Position numbers and translations under genes: made by a program. Below, in pieces: positions 37,285 to 44,191 of a stretch of 48,688 nt of DNA. The stretch lies in contig CAIWKO010000043.1 of the NCBI GenBank assembly GCA_903913285.1, forward strand, positions 1 to 48,688, in the 5' to 3' direction. The notes under the pieces are model-generated. The model did not search any database and was not told where the DNA came from. It worked only from the letters and a program-made list of their open reading frames with translations. Numbering within the stretch: the stretch's first letter is position 1; each line of letters starts with the position of its first letter. Source of the stretch: an uncultured Bacteroidales bacterium (lineage in GTDB: Bacteria > Bacteroidota > Bacteroidia > Bacteroidales > CAIWKO01).

Positions 37285-37350
37285 TCGCCCCGTTTTTTAG
37301 TGTGGTTTCTGAACTCCACATTTTTTTTATTGTCAGTTGTCACCAAAAGT
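37285..37350 (-). promoter_or_regulatory. Conserved leader element of cassette 4
   Basis: The minus strand has GTGGAGTTCAGAAACCAC, a run of A, then GGGGCGA, and upstream of that a GACAATAA stretch. It parallels the leader of cassette 8, base by base over about 35 positions with a few changes. The leader of cassette 1 shares only the GACAATAAAAAAA portion. Confidence 0.5.
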
Positions 37351-37407
37351 GTCATCTCGAATTGTCCACACTCTTGTCTGTCGATGCTGCTGTCTATTTC
37401 TAAACTT

Positions 37408-37544
37408 GCCCATAACGTTTTGCAGATTGGCGATGGGCGGGCTTTTCAGCACAAAAGTTAGTTCGGAGAACTGAACTTTCGGCTACCACAAAACTGTCAA
37501 GCGGAGACGAAACCCCGCCTATTGCCAATGTGCTGTTATAAGCC
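37408..37544 (-). other. attC3-like recombination site
   Basis: 37422-37441 pairs with 37514-37533, with G.T pairs at 37432/37523 and 37435/37520 and a G.G mismatch at 37425/37530. The outer cores are GCCCATAAC (start of cassette 4) and GTTATAAGCC (end of cassette 3). Confidence 0.88.
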
Positions 37545-37554
37545 GTTTTTCTTT

Positions 37555-37959
37555 TCATTCGTTGTCGTCACGTTTCTCTTTCCAGTCCTTACCGTTCATT
37601 AAATCTTGAAGTCGGTCAAATGATGCTTTGTCATTGTCATAGTCATCTGAGTTTTTGTCTAAAAGTTGTAAGCCAAGATTGTAATAAAATTTGGCTTTAC
37701 TTATTTTGTCTGTAAAAATGTGAACCTCGCATAGGAAACCAATTAAATACAAAATAGGAAAATCGTCTTTTGCATATTGGGCAAGTGCAATTGCATATTC
37801 AGCGTCTGCGATAGCACTATGTTCTAAGTTTTTATGTGCTTCAAAAACTGCTCTTTCAAAAAACAGGACGGCTTGTTCCGAAAAGCTATCACCAAGTTTT
37901 TCCTTTACTTGATTGTGAAAGGTTAAGAAGTCCTCTTTTATATCTATTCCGTTATCCAT
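37555..37959 (-). CDS. Small helical protein (cassette 3, third gene)
   Basis: A 134-residue acidic soluble protein, mostly helical. The central part (IADAEYAIALAQYAKDDFPILYLIGFL and FYYNLGLQLL) suggests two or three TPR-like helical hairpins. It overlaps the nuclease-like gene by 8 bases, so it is translationally coupled to it. Confidence 0.72.
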   Translation of the reverse strand: MDNGIDIKEDFLTFHNQVKEKLGDSFSEQAVLFFERAVFEAHKNLEHSAIADAEYAIALAQYAKDDFPILYLIGFLCEVHIFTDKISKAKFYYNLGLQLLDKNSDDYDNDKASFDRLQDLMNGKDWKEKRDDNE

Positions 37960-38755
37960 TTGTAATTCTTTCTTTAAGTATCAACCTTTTATCTCCAAAT
38001 TTTTGCTTGAGTTTTTCAATATGTATGTCGCCAATTTTAAGTGGGTCAATTTCAAATATTATTAGGCGAGGTTCAATGTCAATTTCAACATTGTCAAATG
38101 TTGCTCCAACCAGTTTAACAAGTTTGTCTTTGATGTTTAGATTTAATTCAAGAACATTTTTAAATATTGTTTTGTATGAATTAAGTATTTCAGTTTTATG
38201 AGCTGGGTCATTTAATGCAATCTCATATTTTTCCATTTGTTCAAATACTTTTGGAATTTCTCTTGCTCTAATTTCTGAATTATCGAAATGCTTTGCTTCA
38301 TAAAACACCAAGTGAATGTTGCCTAAATCATTTTTTTCTGCTACAAGATAGTCAATGCTCCTTTTCCCAAATCCTTCTTCTCTGCCAAAAGTTACTTCAA
38401 CGTCCAAAACACATAATGTTTTATCTTGAAGAATATGTTTTTTTACTTGCTCCTTTTCTTTGCCACCGTATCTTTTAGCATTTTGTTTAAGTTCCTCTAA
38501 TTTGTCAAGATACACGCCAGTTTCTGAATATCCTTCTTCATCAATACCAAGATATTTTTTGTGAGTTGTCCATTTAATTTTGTTTTTTATGAATTCTATT
38601 TTGGCAATACTTTGTCCGTAGTAGTAAACGTTAATATACTCTTTACGAATTGCCACAAATAAATCATCGTCTTTTATGATTTGCTGCCAATGGCTATTGT
38701 TATTCAGTTCCTTAATGAAATTGGAATTTTCTACTCCTCTTTTAAATTCGCTCAT
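37952..38755 (-). CDS. PD-(D/E)xK nuclease-like protein (cassette 3, second gene)
   Basis: A 267-residue protein from the ATG at 38755; a TTG at 38791 would overlap the gene upstream and is less likely. The stretch GFGKRSIDYLVAEKND, then HLVFYEAKHFDN, carries an Asp on one strand and Glu-x-Lys on the next, which is the core of PD-(D/E)xK phosphodiesterases. The C-terminal part (VDIEPRLIIFEID) is not diagnostic. It lies between an MBL-fold protein and a small helical protein, 5 bases from the first. Confidence 0.6.
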   Translation of the reverse strand: MSEFKRGVENSNFIKELNNNSHWQQIIKDDDLFVAIRKEYINVYYYGQSIAKIEFIKNKIKWTTHKKYLGIDEEGYSETGVYLDKLEELKQNAKRYGGKEKEQVKKHILQDKTLCVLDVEVTFGREEGFGKRSIDYLVAEKNDLGNIHLVFYEAKHFDNSEIRAREIPKVFEQMEKYEIALNDPAHKTEILNSYKTIFKNVLELNLNIKDKLVKLVGATFDNVEIDIEPRLIIFEIDPLKIGDIHIEKLKQKFGDKRLILKERITNG

Positions 38756-38760
38756 ATTGT

Positions 38761-40008
38761 TTAGATTAAATATTCTTTTTCGTCTTCCCAAAGTGTAATA
38801 TTGTTGAAACCTTCCTTTTCAAATTCTGTTTTGAATTTTTCAGGGAATGCTGTGTGTATGGGAATTATTTTGTTTGATTTAATTGCCTTAGCAAACTTCA
38901 TTAAGTCGTGAACTGTGGCGTGTCCGCTTGTATGAATAGATTGAAAGGAAATATCACTATCGTTTTTTAGAGTGTTAATGTTGTCGGTGCAAAAGTTTTT
39001 GTGTTCTTCTTTTAAGTATCCTTCCCATTGTGAGTAAATAATATTTATTGTCCCTTTACTGCGTAATTTATTTACAAGTTTTTCATTAGGGCAACGAACA
39101 AAGTAAACGAAGTCAGAAGGGGTTTGAAATACTGCATTTCCTGTTCGTTGTTCTGTAACTCTTTTGCGGAAGTCATCAAATTGTTTGTCCTTAATTTTTT
39201 CTAATTGGTTAGGGTGGTCAAAGACTTTAATTTCTTGCCATTCAATTGCTGGAATGTTCTTAGATTGTTTTCTTGCCATTTCTAAAATCCAAGCCGAATA
39301 AACATCAATTACAAGATACTTTCCAGTCCTTTTACAAGCCCTGAAAACAGAAATTAGTCTGTCAATGTTTTGTGCTGAACTTATTACAAAAGATAAATTA
39401 GTCTGTGATTTGATTGTGTTGTAAATGGCTTCTTCTACGCTATCCTCTGTCAAATAAAGGTGGTTTGTTCGCTCAACCATTGTTCCCTCAATGAGAAGTA
39501 AGTCAATGTTTTCGGGTGGGTTTTCTATTTGTTTTTTGAAAACAATATTTTTTCTTCCAGTTGCTCTAAAGTCACCGCTGTAAAATACACGTTTACCATC
39601 AGCTTCAATTAAAAATGCAAATGCTTCTGGTGTCGAATGGTCTGTCAGGAAAGGAGTAACTACAAATGTATCTGCAATTGTAAATTTTATCCAAGGTTTG
39701 ATTGTCTTGAAATTGCCCGATAAAAGTGGGATGTCCCTAAATATTTTTGTTGCATTTATTAAGTCCAAAGACAATTCGCCAATGAAAATGGGGACTTCAG
39801 TCCCCACTTTTTCCATTAGTCCGAAATGGTCTTGATGTGGATGAGAAATTAATAATGCATCAACTTTATTGTTTGCATAGTCAATGTTTGGATTTTTGTC
39901 GTCAAGTGGTGCACCAAGGTCAACCCAAAGAATTTTTCCATTGTCTGCCGTTAACTCTACGCAAGTCCCTCCAATTTCTTTTGTCCCTCGATATATTTTT
40001 GCTTTCAT
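38761..40008 (-). CDS. MBL-fold hydrolase, RNase J/beta-CASP-like (cassette 3, first gene)
   Basis: A 415-residue protein. The zinc motif is HPHQDH (56-61), with a second His in DHSTPEA, an Asp in SGDFRATGRK, and TSGHATVHDLMKFAKAIK followed by IIPIHTAFPEKF. The insertion between about residues 200 and 330 and the GHA/IPIHT pattern are typical of RNase J-like beta-CASP enzymes, which process RNA. It opens a three-gene operon within cassette 3. Confidence 0.85.
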   Translation of the reverse strand: MKAKIYRGTKEIGGTCVELTADNGKILWVDLGAPLDDKNPNIDYANNKVDALLISHPHQDHFGLMEKVGTEVPIFIGELSLDLINATKIFRDIPLLSGNFKTIKPWIKFTIADTFVVTPFLTDHSTPEAFAFLIEADGKRVFYSGDFRATGRKNIVFKKQIENPPENIDLLLIEGTMVERTNHLYLTEDSVEEAIYNTIKSQTNLSFVISSAQNIDRLISVFRACKRTGKYLVIDVYSAWILEMARKQSKNIPAIEWQEIKVFDHPNQLEKIKDKQFDDFRKRVTEQRTGNAVFQTPSDFVYFVRCPNEKLVNKLRSKGTINIIYSQWEGYLKEEHKNFCTDNINTLKNDSDISFQSIHTSGHATVHDLMKFAKAIKSNKIIPIHTAFPEKFKTEFEKEGFNNITLWEDEKEYLI

Positions 40009-40057
40009 CTGTCGTTGCTGTCTGTTCGTTAGTTTGATGTTTGCACTGTCCTAAAAT

Positions 40058-40193
40058 GGCTTATAACGGTTCGATGTTGGCTTTGGCTGGCTTTTTCTTG
40101 CAGCCCCTGTCAAACCGCTAATATGTTTGTACTTTGTTTTCACTGTCAAGTTGCACGCTCCAGCCAGCTAAAGCTAACATAGTGTTAGCAACT
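40058..40193 (-). other. attC2-like recombination site
   Basis: 19 pairs without a gap: 40074-40092 with 40162-40180, two of them G.T (40079/40175 and 40085/40169). The outer cores are GGCTTATAAC (start of cassette 3) and GTTAGCAACT (end of cassette 2). Confidence 0.88.
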
Positions 40194-40241
40194 GTAATTT
40201 ATTCTTGTCATAGCGATTATGGTTAAGTAAAAGTAATTAAT

Positions 40242-40754
40242 TTATGGTAAACATTGTTCATACATTGCAGTAATATTTGTTCCTTCAATGTCAAAATAAG
40301 CTGTATACTCAAATGGGTTTTTTCTAAATATTTTTACTTCACTTTTTTCTTCTTCACTTTTTCTAATGTTCGTTAATTTTTGTATTTCTGCGATAAATAC
40401 TGAGGTTTCAGTTAATATTCCATTTTTTTCTGCACCATTACATTTATATGTTTTAGTAGAGTATTTCGTAACAATAAGGCTTCTTACCTTTGGATTTTTA
40501 TTGTTAAAAAAAGGTGTCGAATCGTTGCCTGGTAACCAGTCAGGATTACGTGTCAATAAGTCTATCGTAAAAACCCATGTGCTGTCATTTTGAACAACAA
40601 TGTTTACAATTGCTCCGGGTTGCATTTTGAAAAACTCTTTAGATTTACTATTATCTAATTTTTGAATTGATTGTGCTGAAATTAAATTATGAGTCCCAAT
40701 AAATATTATAAAAAGGATAAGTCTAAATAATTTTATGTTAAAATTGTTTTTCAT
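40242..40754 (-). CDS. Exported protein of unknown function (cassette 2)
   Basis: A 170-residue protein with a signal peptide (FRLILFIIFIGTHNLISAQ). Mature sequence with strands such as GAIVNIVVQNDSTWVFTIDL and KKNPFEYTAYFDIEG; no motif recognised. It is the sole gene of the 734-base cassette 2. Confidence 0.72.
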   Translation of the reverse strand: MKNNFNIKLFRLILFIIFIGTHNLISAQSIQKLDNSKSKEFFKMQPGAIVNIVVQNDSTWVFTIDLLTRNPDWLPGNDSTPFFNNKNPKVRSLIVTKYSTKTYKCNGAEKNGILTETSVFIAEIQKLTNIRKSEEEKSEVKIFRKNPFEYTAYFDIEGTNITAMYEQCLP

Positions 40755-40791
40755 GAAGTTTTATTTATTTATTAGAGTCCATTCTTATTAT

Positions 40792-40929
40792 AGTTGCTAA
40801 CGGATGGCAATAAGAAACGTAGGGCATTTCGAAGCTCCAACCTGTCAAGCTACCAAGCCGTTTATTAAATGTTATATCGTTCAAATTTAGCACTTTCTGC
40901 CCTATGTTTTTTATTGCGTGTTACCCAAC
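40792..40929 (-). other. attC1-like recombination site, closes the DGR cassette
   Basis: 20 consecutive pairs: 40807-40826 with 40898-40917, with G.T pairs at 40814/40910 and 40819/40905 and a G.G mismatch at 40806/40918. The outer cores are AGTTGCTAAC (start of cassette 2) and GTTACCCAAC (40920-40929). The latter repeats the start of cassette 1 at the attI-like point, 3.3 kb away, so the DGR lies within this cassette. Confidence 0.9.
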
Positions 40930-40951
40930 GTAATTTGTTCATATTCATTCT

Positions 40952-40969
40952 TTTAAAGAGTAGGCAAGG
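40952..40969. repeat. 18-base inverted repeat, distal copy
   Basis: TTTAAAGAGTAGGCAAGG is the exact reverse complement of 44086-44103. The copies lie about 30 bases inside one end and 100 bases inside the other end of cassette 1 and so bracket the DGR. Confidence 0.9.
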
Positions 40970-41050
40970 TCTTTCAGTTACAAACTTACTAAAACTTACC
41001 TACATTTTTCATGTTTGCCTTTTTCAAGGTCGGGATAATAGCCGGTTTAA

Positions 41051-41078
41051 CAGTGGAAATCCATCCTTCCTTTTAAGC
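41051..41078. repeat. Inverted partner of the VR 3' flank, next to TR
   Basis: The minus strand reads GCTTAAAAGGAAGGATGG and then ATTTCCACTG directly after the template repeat. The segment after the variable repeat (42768-42797) is its inverted complement with only three small differences. In a common transcript the two could pair. Confidence 0.8.
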
Positions 41079-41207
41079 TTGGGGGAGACCAGGCGGAAGC
41101 CTATATTGTTGTTGCGGTTGTCTGGAGTGTTGTTGTTGCGGTTCGCCGTCCGGCAATTGTTCGCATTGTTGTTCCAGCTACCGCCGCGGTTCACGCGGTT
41201 CGACCCC
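41078..41207 (-). other. DGR template repeat (TR)
   Basis: 130 bases, 10 bases downstream of the reverse transcriptase stop, aligned without gaps to 42802-42931. Thirteen positions that are A in the template (minus strand) are changed in the variable repeat; all C, G and T positions are conserved but one C/T in the last bases, the part corresponding to IMH/IMH*. Nearly all changed codons are AAY Asn in the template, as in other DGRs. Confidence 0.96.
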
Positions 41208-41216
41208 CTTTAGCTA

Positions 41217-42215
41217 TTACCCTGTTTTCATCATTTCATTATATTTAGTTCTTAAATTAAACGTGTTGGCATGTTTTGCAAAAGCAATTAACGGCAATAC
41301 GTGTGCTTGATATTCCGATTGATTCCATTCTGCATTGTTCAGTTTATAGGTGTATTGTTTCAATTTTGCTTTAAAACGCTTACGACTGCTGTTGTTCAGT
41401 AAAACTGATTTCGGAAATAGCATATATCCCAAAAACGGCAAGCCTTTGTCGGACGAATTTAAGCAAAATGGTTTCAAGGTTAGCAATAAATTGTGATTTA
41501 TAAAAGATTGAAATTCATTGCCAATTTTGAGAAGCGAGTTTTTATCGTTTGACCAAATTACCATATCGTCCATATAACGAACGTAAGCCGATGCCTGCAA
41601 TTTTTCTTTAATATGATGATCGACATGTGCAAGATAATGATTGGCAAAATACTGACTGGTTAGATTTCCAATTGGTAAGCCTTTACCCTCCAATGTTTGA
41701 TAGCTATTAATTATTTGAAAGAAAATATGAAGCAATGCTTTATCTTTAAATCTATTTGCAAGCATGGTTTTAAGTTTTGCATGGTCGATGCTGTCAAAAT
41801 ATTTGCGGACATCCAATTTTAAAAACCATTTGTATTGATGCTGGAATACCGAAGCACGCTCTAATGCAGCATAAGTTCCTTTTCCAAGCCGACTTGCATA
41901 GCTGTCGAAAATTTGATACTTTTCAAAATTGGCATGACACACATTCATTAAAGCATGGTGCAAAACCCGCTCACGTAATGTTGCTGCACATATTTTTCGT
42001 TCTTTAGGGTCGTAAATGGTAAAATAGTGGTATTGCCCAACCTGAACATTGCCCGATAGGATTTCATTACGCAACGACAGCAAGTTTTTATCTAAGAGTT
42101 TTCTAAATTCAGCAACTTCCATTTTACCCTCTTTTGCTTTTCGTGCTTTCCAAAAAGCTAAACGCAGGTTCTCGGGGTCGGCAATCAACGAAATTAAATT
42201 ATTCTCCCTTTTCAT
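41217..42215 (-). CDS. DGR reverse transcriptase
   Basis: A 332-residue protein with the RT motifs in order: catalytic Asp135 in FLKLDVRKYFDSID, the DGR-type IGNLTSQ (182-188) in place of the QGxxxSP of other RTs, YMDD (214-217), and LGYMLFP. It lacks the maturase and endonuclease domains of group II intron RTs. With the accessory factor it copies the TR transcript with errors at adenines; the cDNA replaces the variable repeat. It overlaps the HRDC gene by 17 bases. The template lies immediately behind it. Confidence 0.96.
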   Translation of the reverse strand: MKRENNLISLIADPENLRLAFWKARKAKEGKMEVAEFRKLLDKNLLSLRNEILSGNVQVGQYHYFTIYDPKERKICAATLRERVLHHALMNVCHANFEKYQIFDSYASRLGKGTYAALERASVFQHQYKWFLKLDVRKYFDSIDHAKLKTMLANRFKDKALLHIFFQIINSYQTLEGKGLPIGNLTSQYFANHYLAHVDHHIKEKLQASAYVRYMDDMVIWSNDKNSLLKIGNEFQSFINHNLLLTLKPFCLNSSDKGLPFLGYMLFPKSVLLNNSSRKRFKAKLKQYTYKLNNAEWNQSEYQAHVLPLIAFAKHANTFNLRTKYNEMMKTG

Positions 42216-42669
42216 CTTTTACAATTTTTGATTTGAATAATTCAATCAGCTGATTGCCGTATTTCTCAACTTTTTTATCGCCAATACCTTTTACAGATAT
42301 CAGTTTACCAACTTCAAGTGCAGGCAAACGAGCAATGCCTGCCAGTTCTTCATCGGTAAATACAGCATAGGCAGGCACAGCATCATTTGCAGCAATAATT
42401 TTTCGGCACTCCCGAAGCTTAGAGAAAATTGCAAACTCATTTTCATTGAGCATTTCTTTGTAATCAACTTTTTGTTTTGTTAATTGTTGCGGAAAACTTC
42501 CGGTATTGCTGTTTAAGTAGCGAACGCAAAAACTCCAAAAAGCACTTTTGTCATTTTGATAAAAGCGTTGTTCAATTTCCAATACCCTGCTGGCAGACAA
42601 AAAACGATTCATTTCTGCCTGCATTTCACCATTATCGGTTATTGGTATATTAAAAATCCGTATCTGCAT
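42199..42669 (-). CDS. HRDC-domain DGR accessory protein
   Basis: A 156-residue protein. The C-terminal 70 residues (FSKLRECRKIIAANDAVPAY, then FTDEELAGIARLPALEVGKL and GIGDKKVEKYGNQLIELF) form an HRDC domain as in RecQ and RNase D. The N-terminal part (FLSASRVLEIEQRFYQND) is characteristic of proteins placed between target and RT in DGRs that lack avd. It probably binds RNA or DNA in the mutagenic reverse transcription. Start at 42669, 129 bases after the target gene's stop. Confidence 0.9.
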   Translation of the reverse strand: MQIRIFNIPITDNGEMQAEMNRFLSASRVLEIEQRFYQNDKSAFWSFCVRYLNSNTGSFPQQLTKQKVDYKEMLNENEFAIFSKLRECRKIIAANDAVPAYAVFTDEELAGIARLPALEVGKLISVKGIGDKKVEKYGNQLIELFKSKIVKDEKGE

Positions 42670-42688
42670 TTCTCAAAAAATAAATTCG

Positions 42689-42703
42689 ACCGCCAAAGGC
42701 GGT
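42689..42703. other. Small hairpin downstream of the VR
   Basis: ACCGCCAAAGGCGGT forms a perfect 6-pair stem with a 3-base loop, about 100 bases behind the target stop and just upstream of the HRDC gene. Hairpins downstream of the VR are needed for target recognition in the Bordetella phage DGR, but there they sit only a few bases away. It might equally be a weak terminator. Confidence 0.45.
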
Positions 42704-42767
42704 ATGTATTATTTTCGCTTTGCCTTTTGGTCGTTCGTCCCTCACTCCCTTTTGGCAAAGCTCACCT

Positions 42768-42797
42768 GCTTAAAAGGAAGGAAAGGATTAACCACTG
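42768..42797. repeat. Inverted partner of the TR 3' flank, next to VR
   Basis: The plus strand reads GCTTAAAAGGAAGGAAAGG and then ATTAACCACTG, the inverted counterpart of 41051-41078. It starts 5 bases behind the VR. The copies are 1.7 kb apart with HRDC and RT between them. Confidence 0.8.
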
Positions 42798-42798
42798 T

Positions 42799-43644
42799 TT
42801 ACTTGGGAGAGACCAGGCGGAAGCCTATATTGCAGTAGCGGTTGTCCGGAGTGCTGTTGATGCGGTTCGCCGTCCGGCAATAGTTCGCATAGTCGGACCA
42901 GCTACCGCCGCGGTACACGCGGTACGACCCCGATGACGCACCTTTAGGATTGGTCTGTGCCGATGTGGAATAATCGCCATTCCAATCGCTACACCATTCC
43001 CAAACATTGCCGTGCATGTCAAACAAGCCATAAGCATTGGCTGCAAAACTTCCTACTGGCATGGTTTTTTGCCTATATTCGCCCTTGGCATTGTTGTTAT
43101 ATGGATAATTACCGTTGTAATTTGCCTGTGTGGTTGTAAGGTTGTTCCCTGTGCTAAAAGGTGTTGTTGTACCAGCACGTGCTGCGTATTCCCATTCTGC
43201 CTCCGTTGGCAGGCGGCAACCCATCCATTCGGCAAAAACGGTGGCATCGTCCCAACTTACATTTACTACAGGGCGGTTACCACGTCCCCAACCTTCATCA
43301 CTCGGTTTGCTTCTGCCTGTGGCATCGCAAAACAAATCGTACTGCTCAAAGGTTACTTCGTATTTACTCATTTTGAAAGCACTCAATGTAACTTGATGTT
43401 GAGTTTCATCGCTTCCTCTGTCAACTTCACTCGGGGGGCTGCCCATGGTAAAGGTGCCGGCGGGAATAGAAACCCATGCAATGGTGGGTTTTTTGAATAC
43501 TTTTTCTTTCCAGGTGCCGTTGCTGTATATGGTGATGGTTTTGCCGTTTTTGATTTTAACCTCGTCTAAAACACTTGGTTGCGTTTGTGCCCACAATCCA
43601 ATTGTTGCATACAAAGCAATTATTGTAAAAATTCCTTTCTTCAT
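42799..43644 (-). CDS. DGR target protein, secreted FGE-sulfatase/C-type-lectin fold
   Basis: A 281-residue protein from the ATG at 43644; a longer frame adds 18 residues that would spoil the signal peptide (MKKGIFTIIALYATIGLWAQ). The mature protein carries the formylglycine-generating-enzyme fold: IPAGTFTMGSP, HQVTLSAFKMSKYEVT, NVSWDDATVFAEWM, RLPTEAEWEYAARAG, and LFDMHGNVWEWCSDW. The C-terminal residues from about 239 to 281 are encoded by the variable repeat, with RGGSW and NIGFRLV as fixed scaffold and Tyr, Ser, Asp, Ile, Cys at varied positions. This fold displays the variable face in known DGR targets. Export suggests ligand binding outside the cell. Confidence 0.95.
   Translation of the reverse strand: MKKGIFTIIALYATIGLWAQTQPSVLDEVKIKNGKTITIYSNGTWKEKVFKKPTIAWVSIPAGTFTMGSPPSEVDRGSDETQHQVTLSAFKMSKYEVTFEQYDLFCDATGRSKPSDEGWGRGNRPVVNVSWDDATVFAEWMGCRLPTEAEWEYAARAGTTTPFSTGNNLTTTQANYNGNYPYNNNAKGEYRQKTMPVGSFAANAYGLFDMHGNVWEWCSDWNGDYSTSAQTNPKGASSGSYRVYRGGSWSDYANYCRTANRINSTPDNRYCNIGFRLVSPK
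42802..42931 (-). other. DGR variable repeat (VR)
   Basis: Compared with the template, 13 bases differ, all at template adenines. The changes by codon: AAC to TAC (three times), AAC to TCC, AAC to GAC, AAT to TAT (twice), AAC to ATC, AAC to AGC, AAC to TGC, and CCA to CCG (silent). Three template Asn codons are unchanged. It ends at the target's stop codon. Confidence 0.96.
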
Positions 43645-43719
43645 ATTATTTGTTTTTAAATTACCAAAAATTGGCAAGGTCAGATAACTGATTAACACTA
43701 CCTAACCCTGCCAAAATAA

Positions 43720-44067
43720 TTAAAGTGTAAAATTGTACGTTTTTCCATTTTCGTACTCGCCTTTGTGTGATGTACCTTTGACATAAATGTAGCAGAGTTT
43801 GCATCCTTCGCTCCACTCAATGGTTGCTTTACCGTTTTTGTCGGTATAAACTGCCGGAGTTTGACCAACGCAAGATATTCCACCGCAAACATCGCCTACA
43901 ATTTTAATTCCTTCGGCAGCAGACCCACTACTGTATTTAACATACACAGTACAAGAGTTTTTTGAACTCGTGCTTTTCGTTTCTTTGCCGGTAAAGGCAG
44001 TGCTTATGGCAAAAATTGCCACAATAAGTGTAAAAACACCTGCAAACTTAAAAATGTTCTTTTTCAT
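43720..44067 (-). CDS. Small exported Cys-containing protein ahead of the DGR (cassette 1)
   Basis: A 115-residue protein with a signal peptide (FKFAGVFTLIVAIFAISTAF). The mature part contains Cys at SCTVYV, GDVCGGISCVG, and EGCKLCYIYV, and a TDKNGKATIEWSEG turn as found in carboxypeptidase-regulatory or transthyretin-like folds. It is the first gene after attI and shares the cassette with the DGR, 75 bases upstream of the target start. A partner for the variable protein is possible but unproven. Confidence 0.75.
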   Translation of the reverse strand: MKKNIFKFAGVFTLIVAIFAISTAFTGKETKSTSSKNSCTVYVKYSSGSAAEGIKIVGDVCGGISCVGQTPAVYTDKNGKATIEWSEGCKLCYIYVKGTSHKGEYENGKTYNFTL

Positions 44068-44085
44068 TTGAATTTTATTTAAAAA

Positions 44086-44103
44086 CCTTGCCTACTCTTT
44101 AAA
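44086..44103. repeat. 18-base inverted repeat, proximal copy
   Basis: CCTTGCCTACTCTTTAAA, exact reverse complement of 40952-40969. It lies in the leader of the first cassette gene. Confidence 0.9.
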
Positions 44104-44191
44104 GGATTTTCGGCTTGCTCCTTTTTTTATTGTCTTGTTTTGTCACTTTGGGTTGTCAACCCGAATTACGACTGTTGGTTTCTTTTATTAT

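Noticed and set aside
31957-40929. Palindromes as ordinary terminators or MITE insertions
   Set aside because: Terminators would not have outer arms that match the far end of the same cassette; MITEs would have constant ends and target duplications. Here the ends vary from site to site and agree only within a cassette.
41217-42215. Group II intron or retron reverse transcriptase
   Set aside because: IGNLTSQ motif, no maturase or endonuclease domain, an HRDC partner, and a matching TR/VR pair identify a DGR.
42799-43698. Longer start for the DGR target at 43698
   Set aside because: The extra 18 residues come before a perfect signal peptide starting at 43644 and are not needed.
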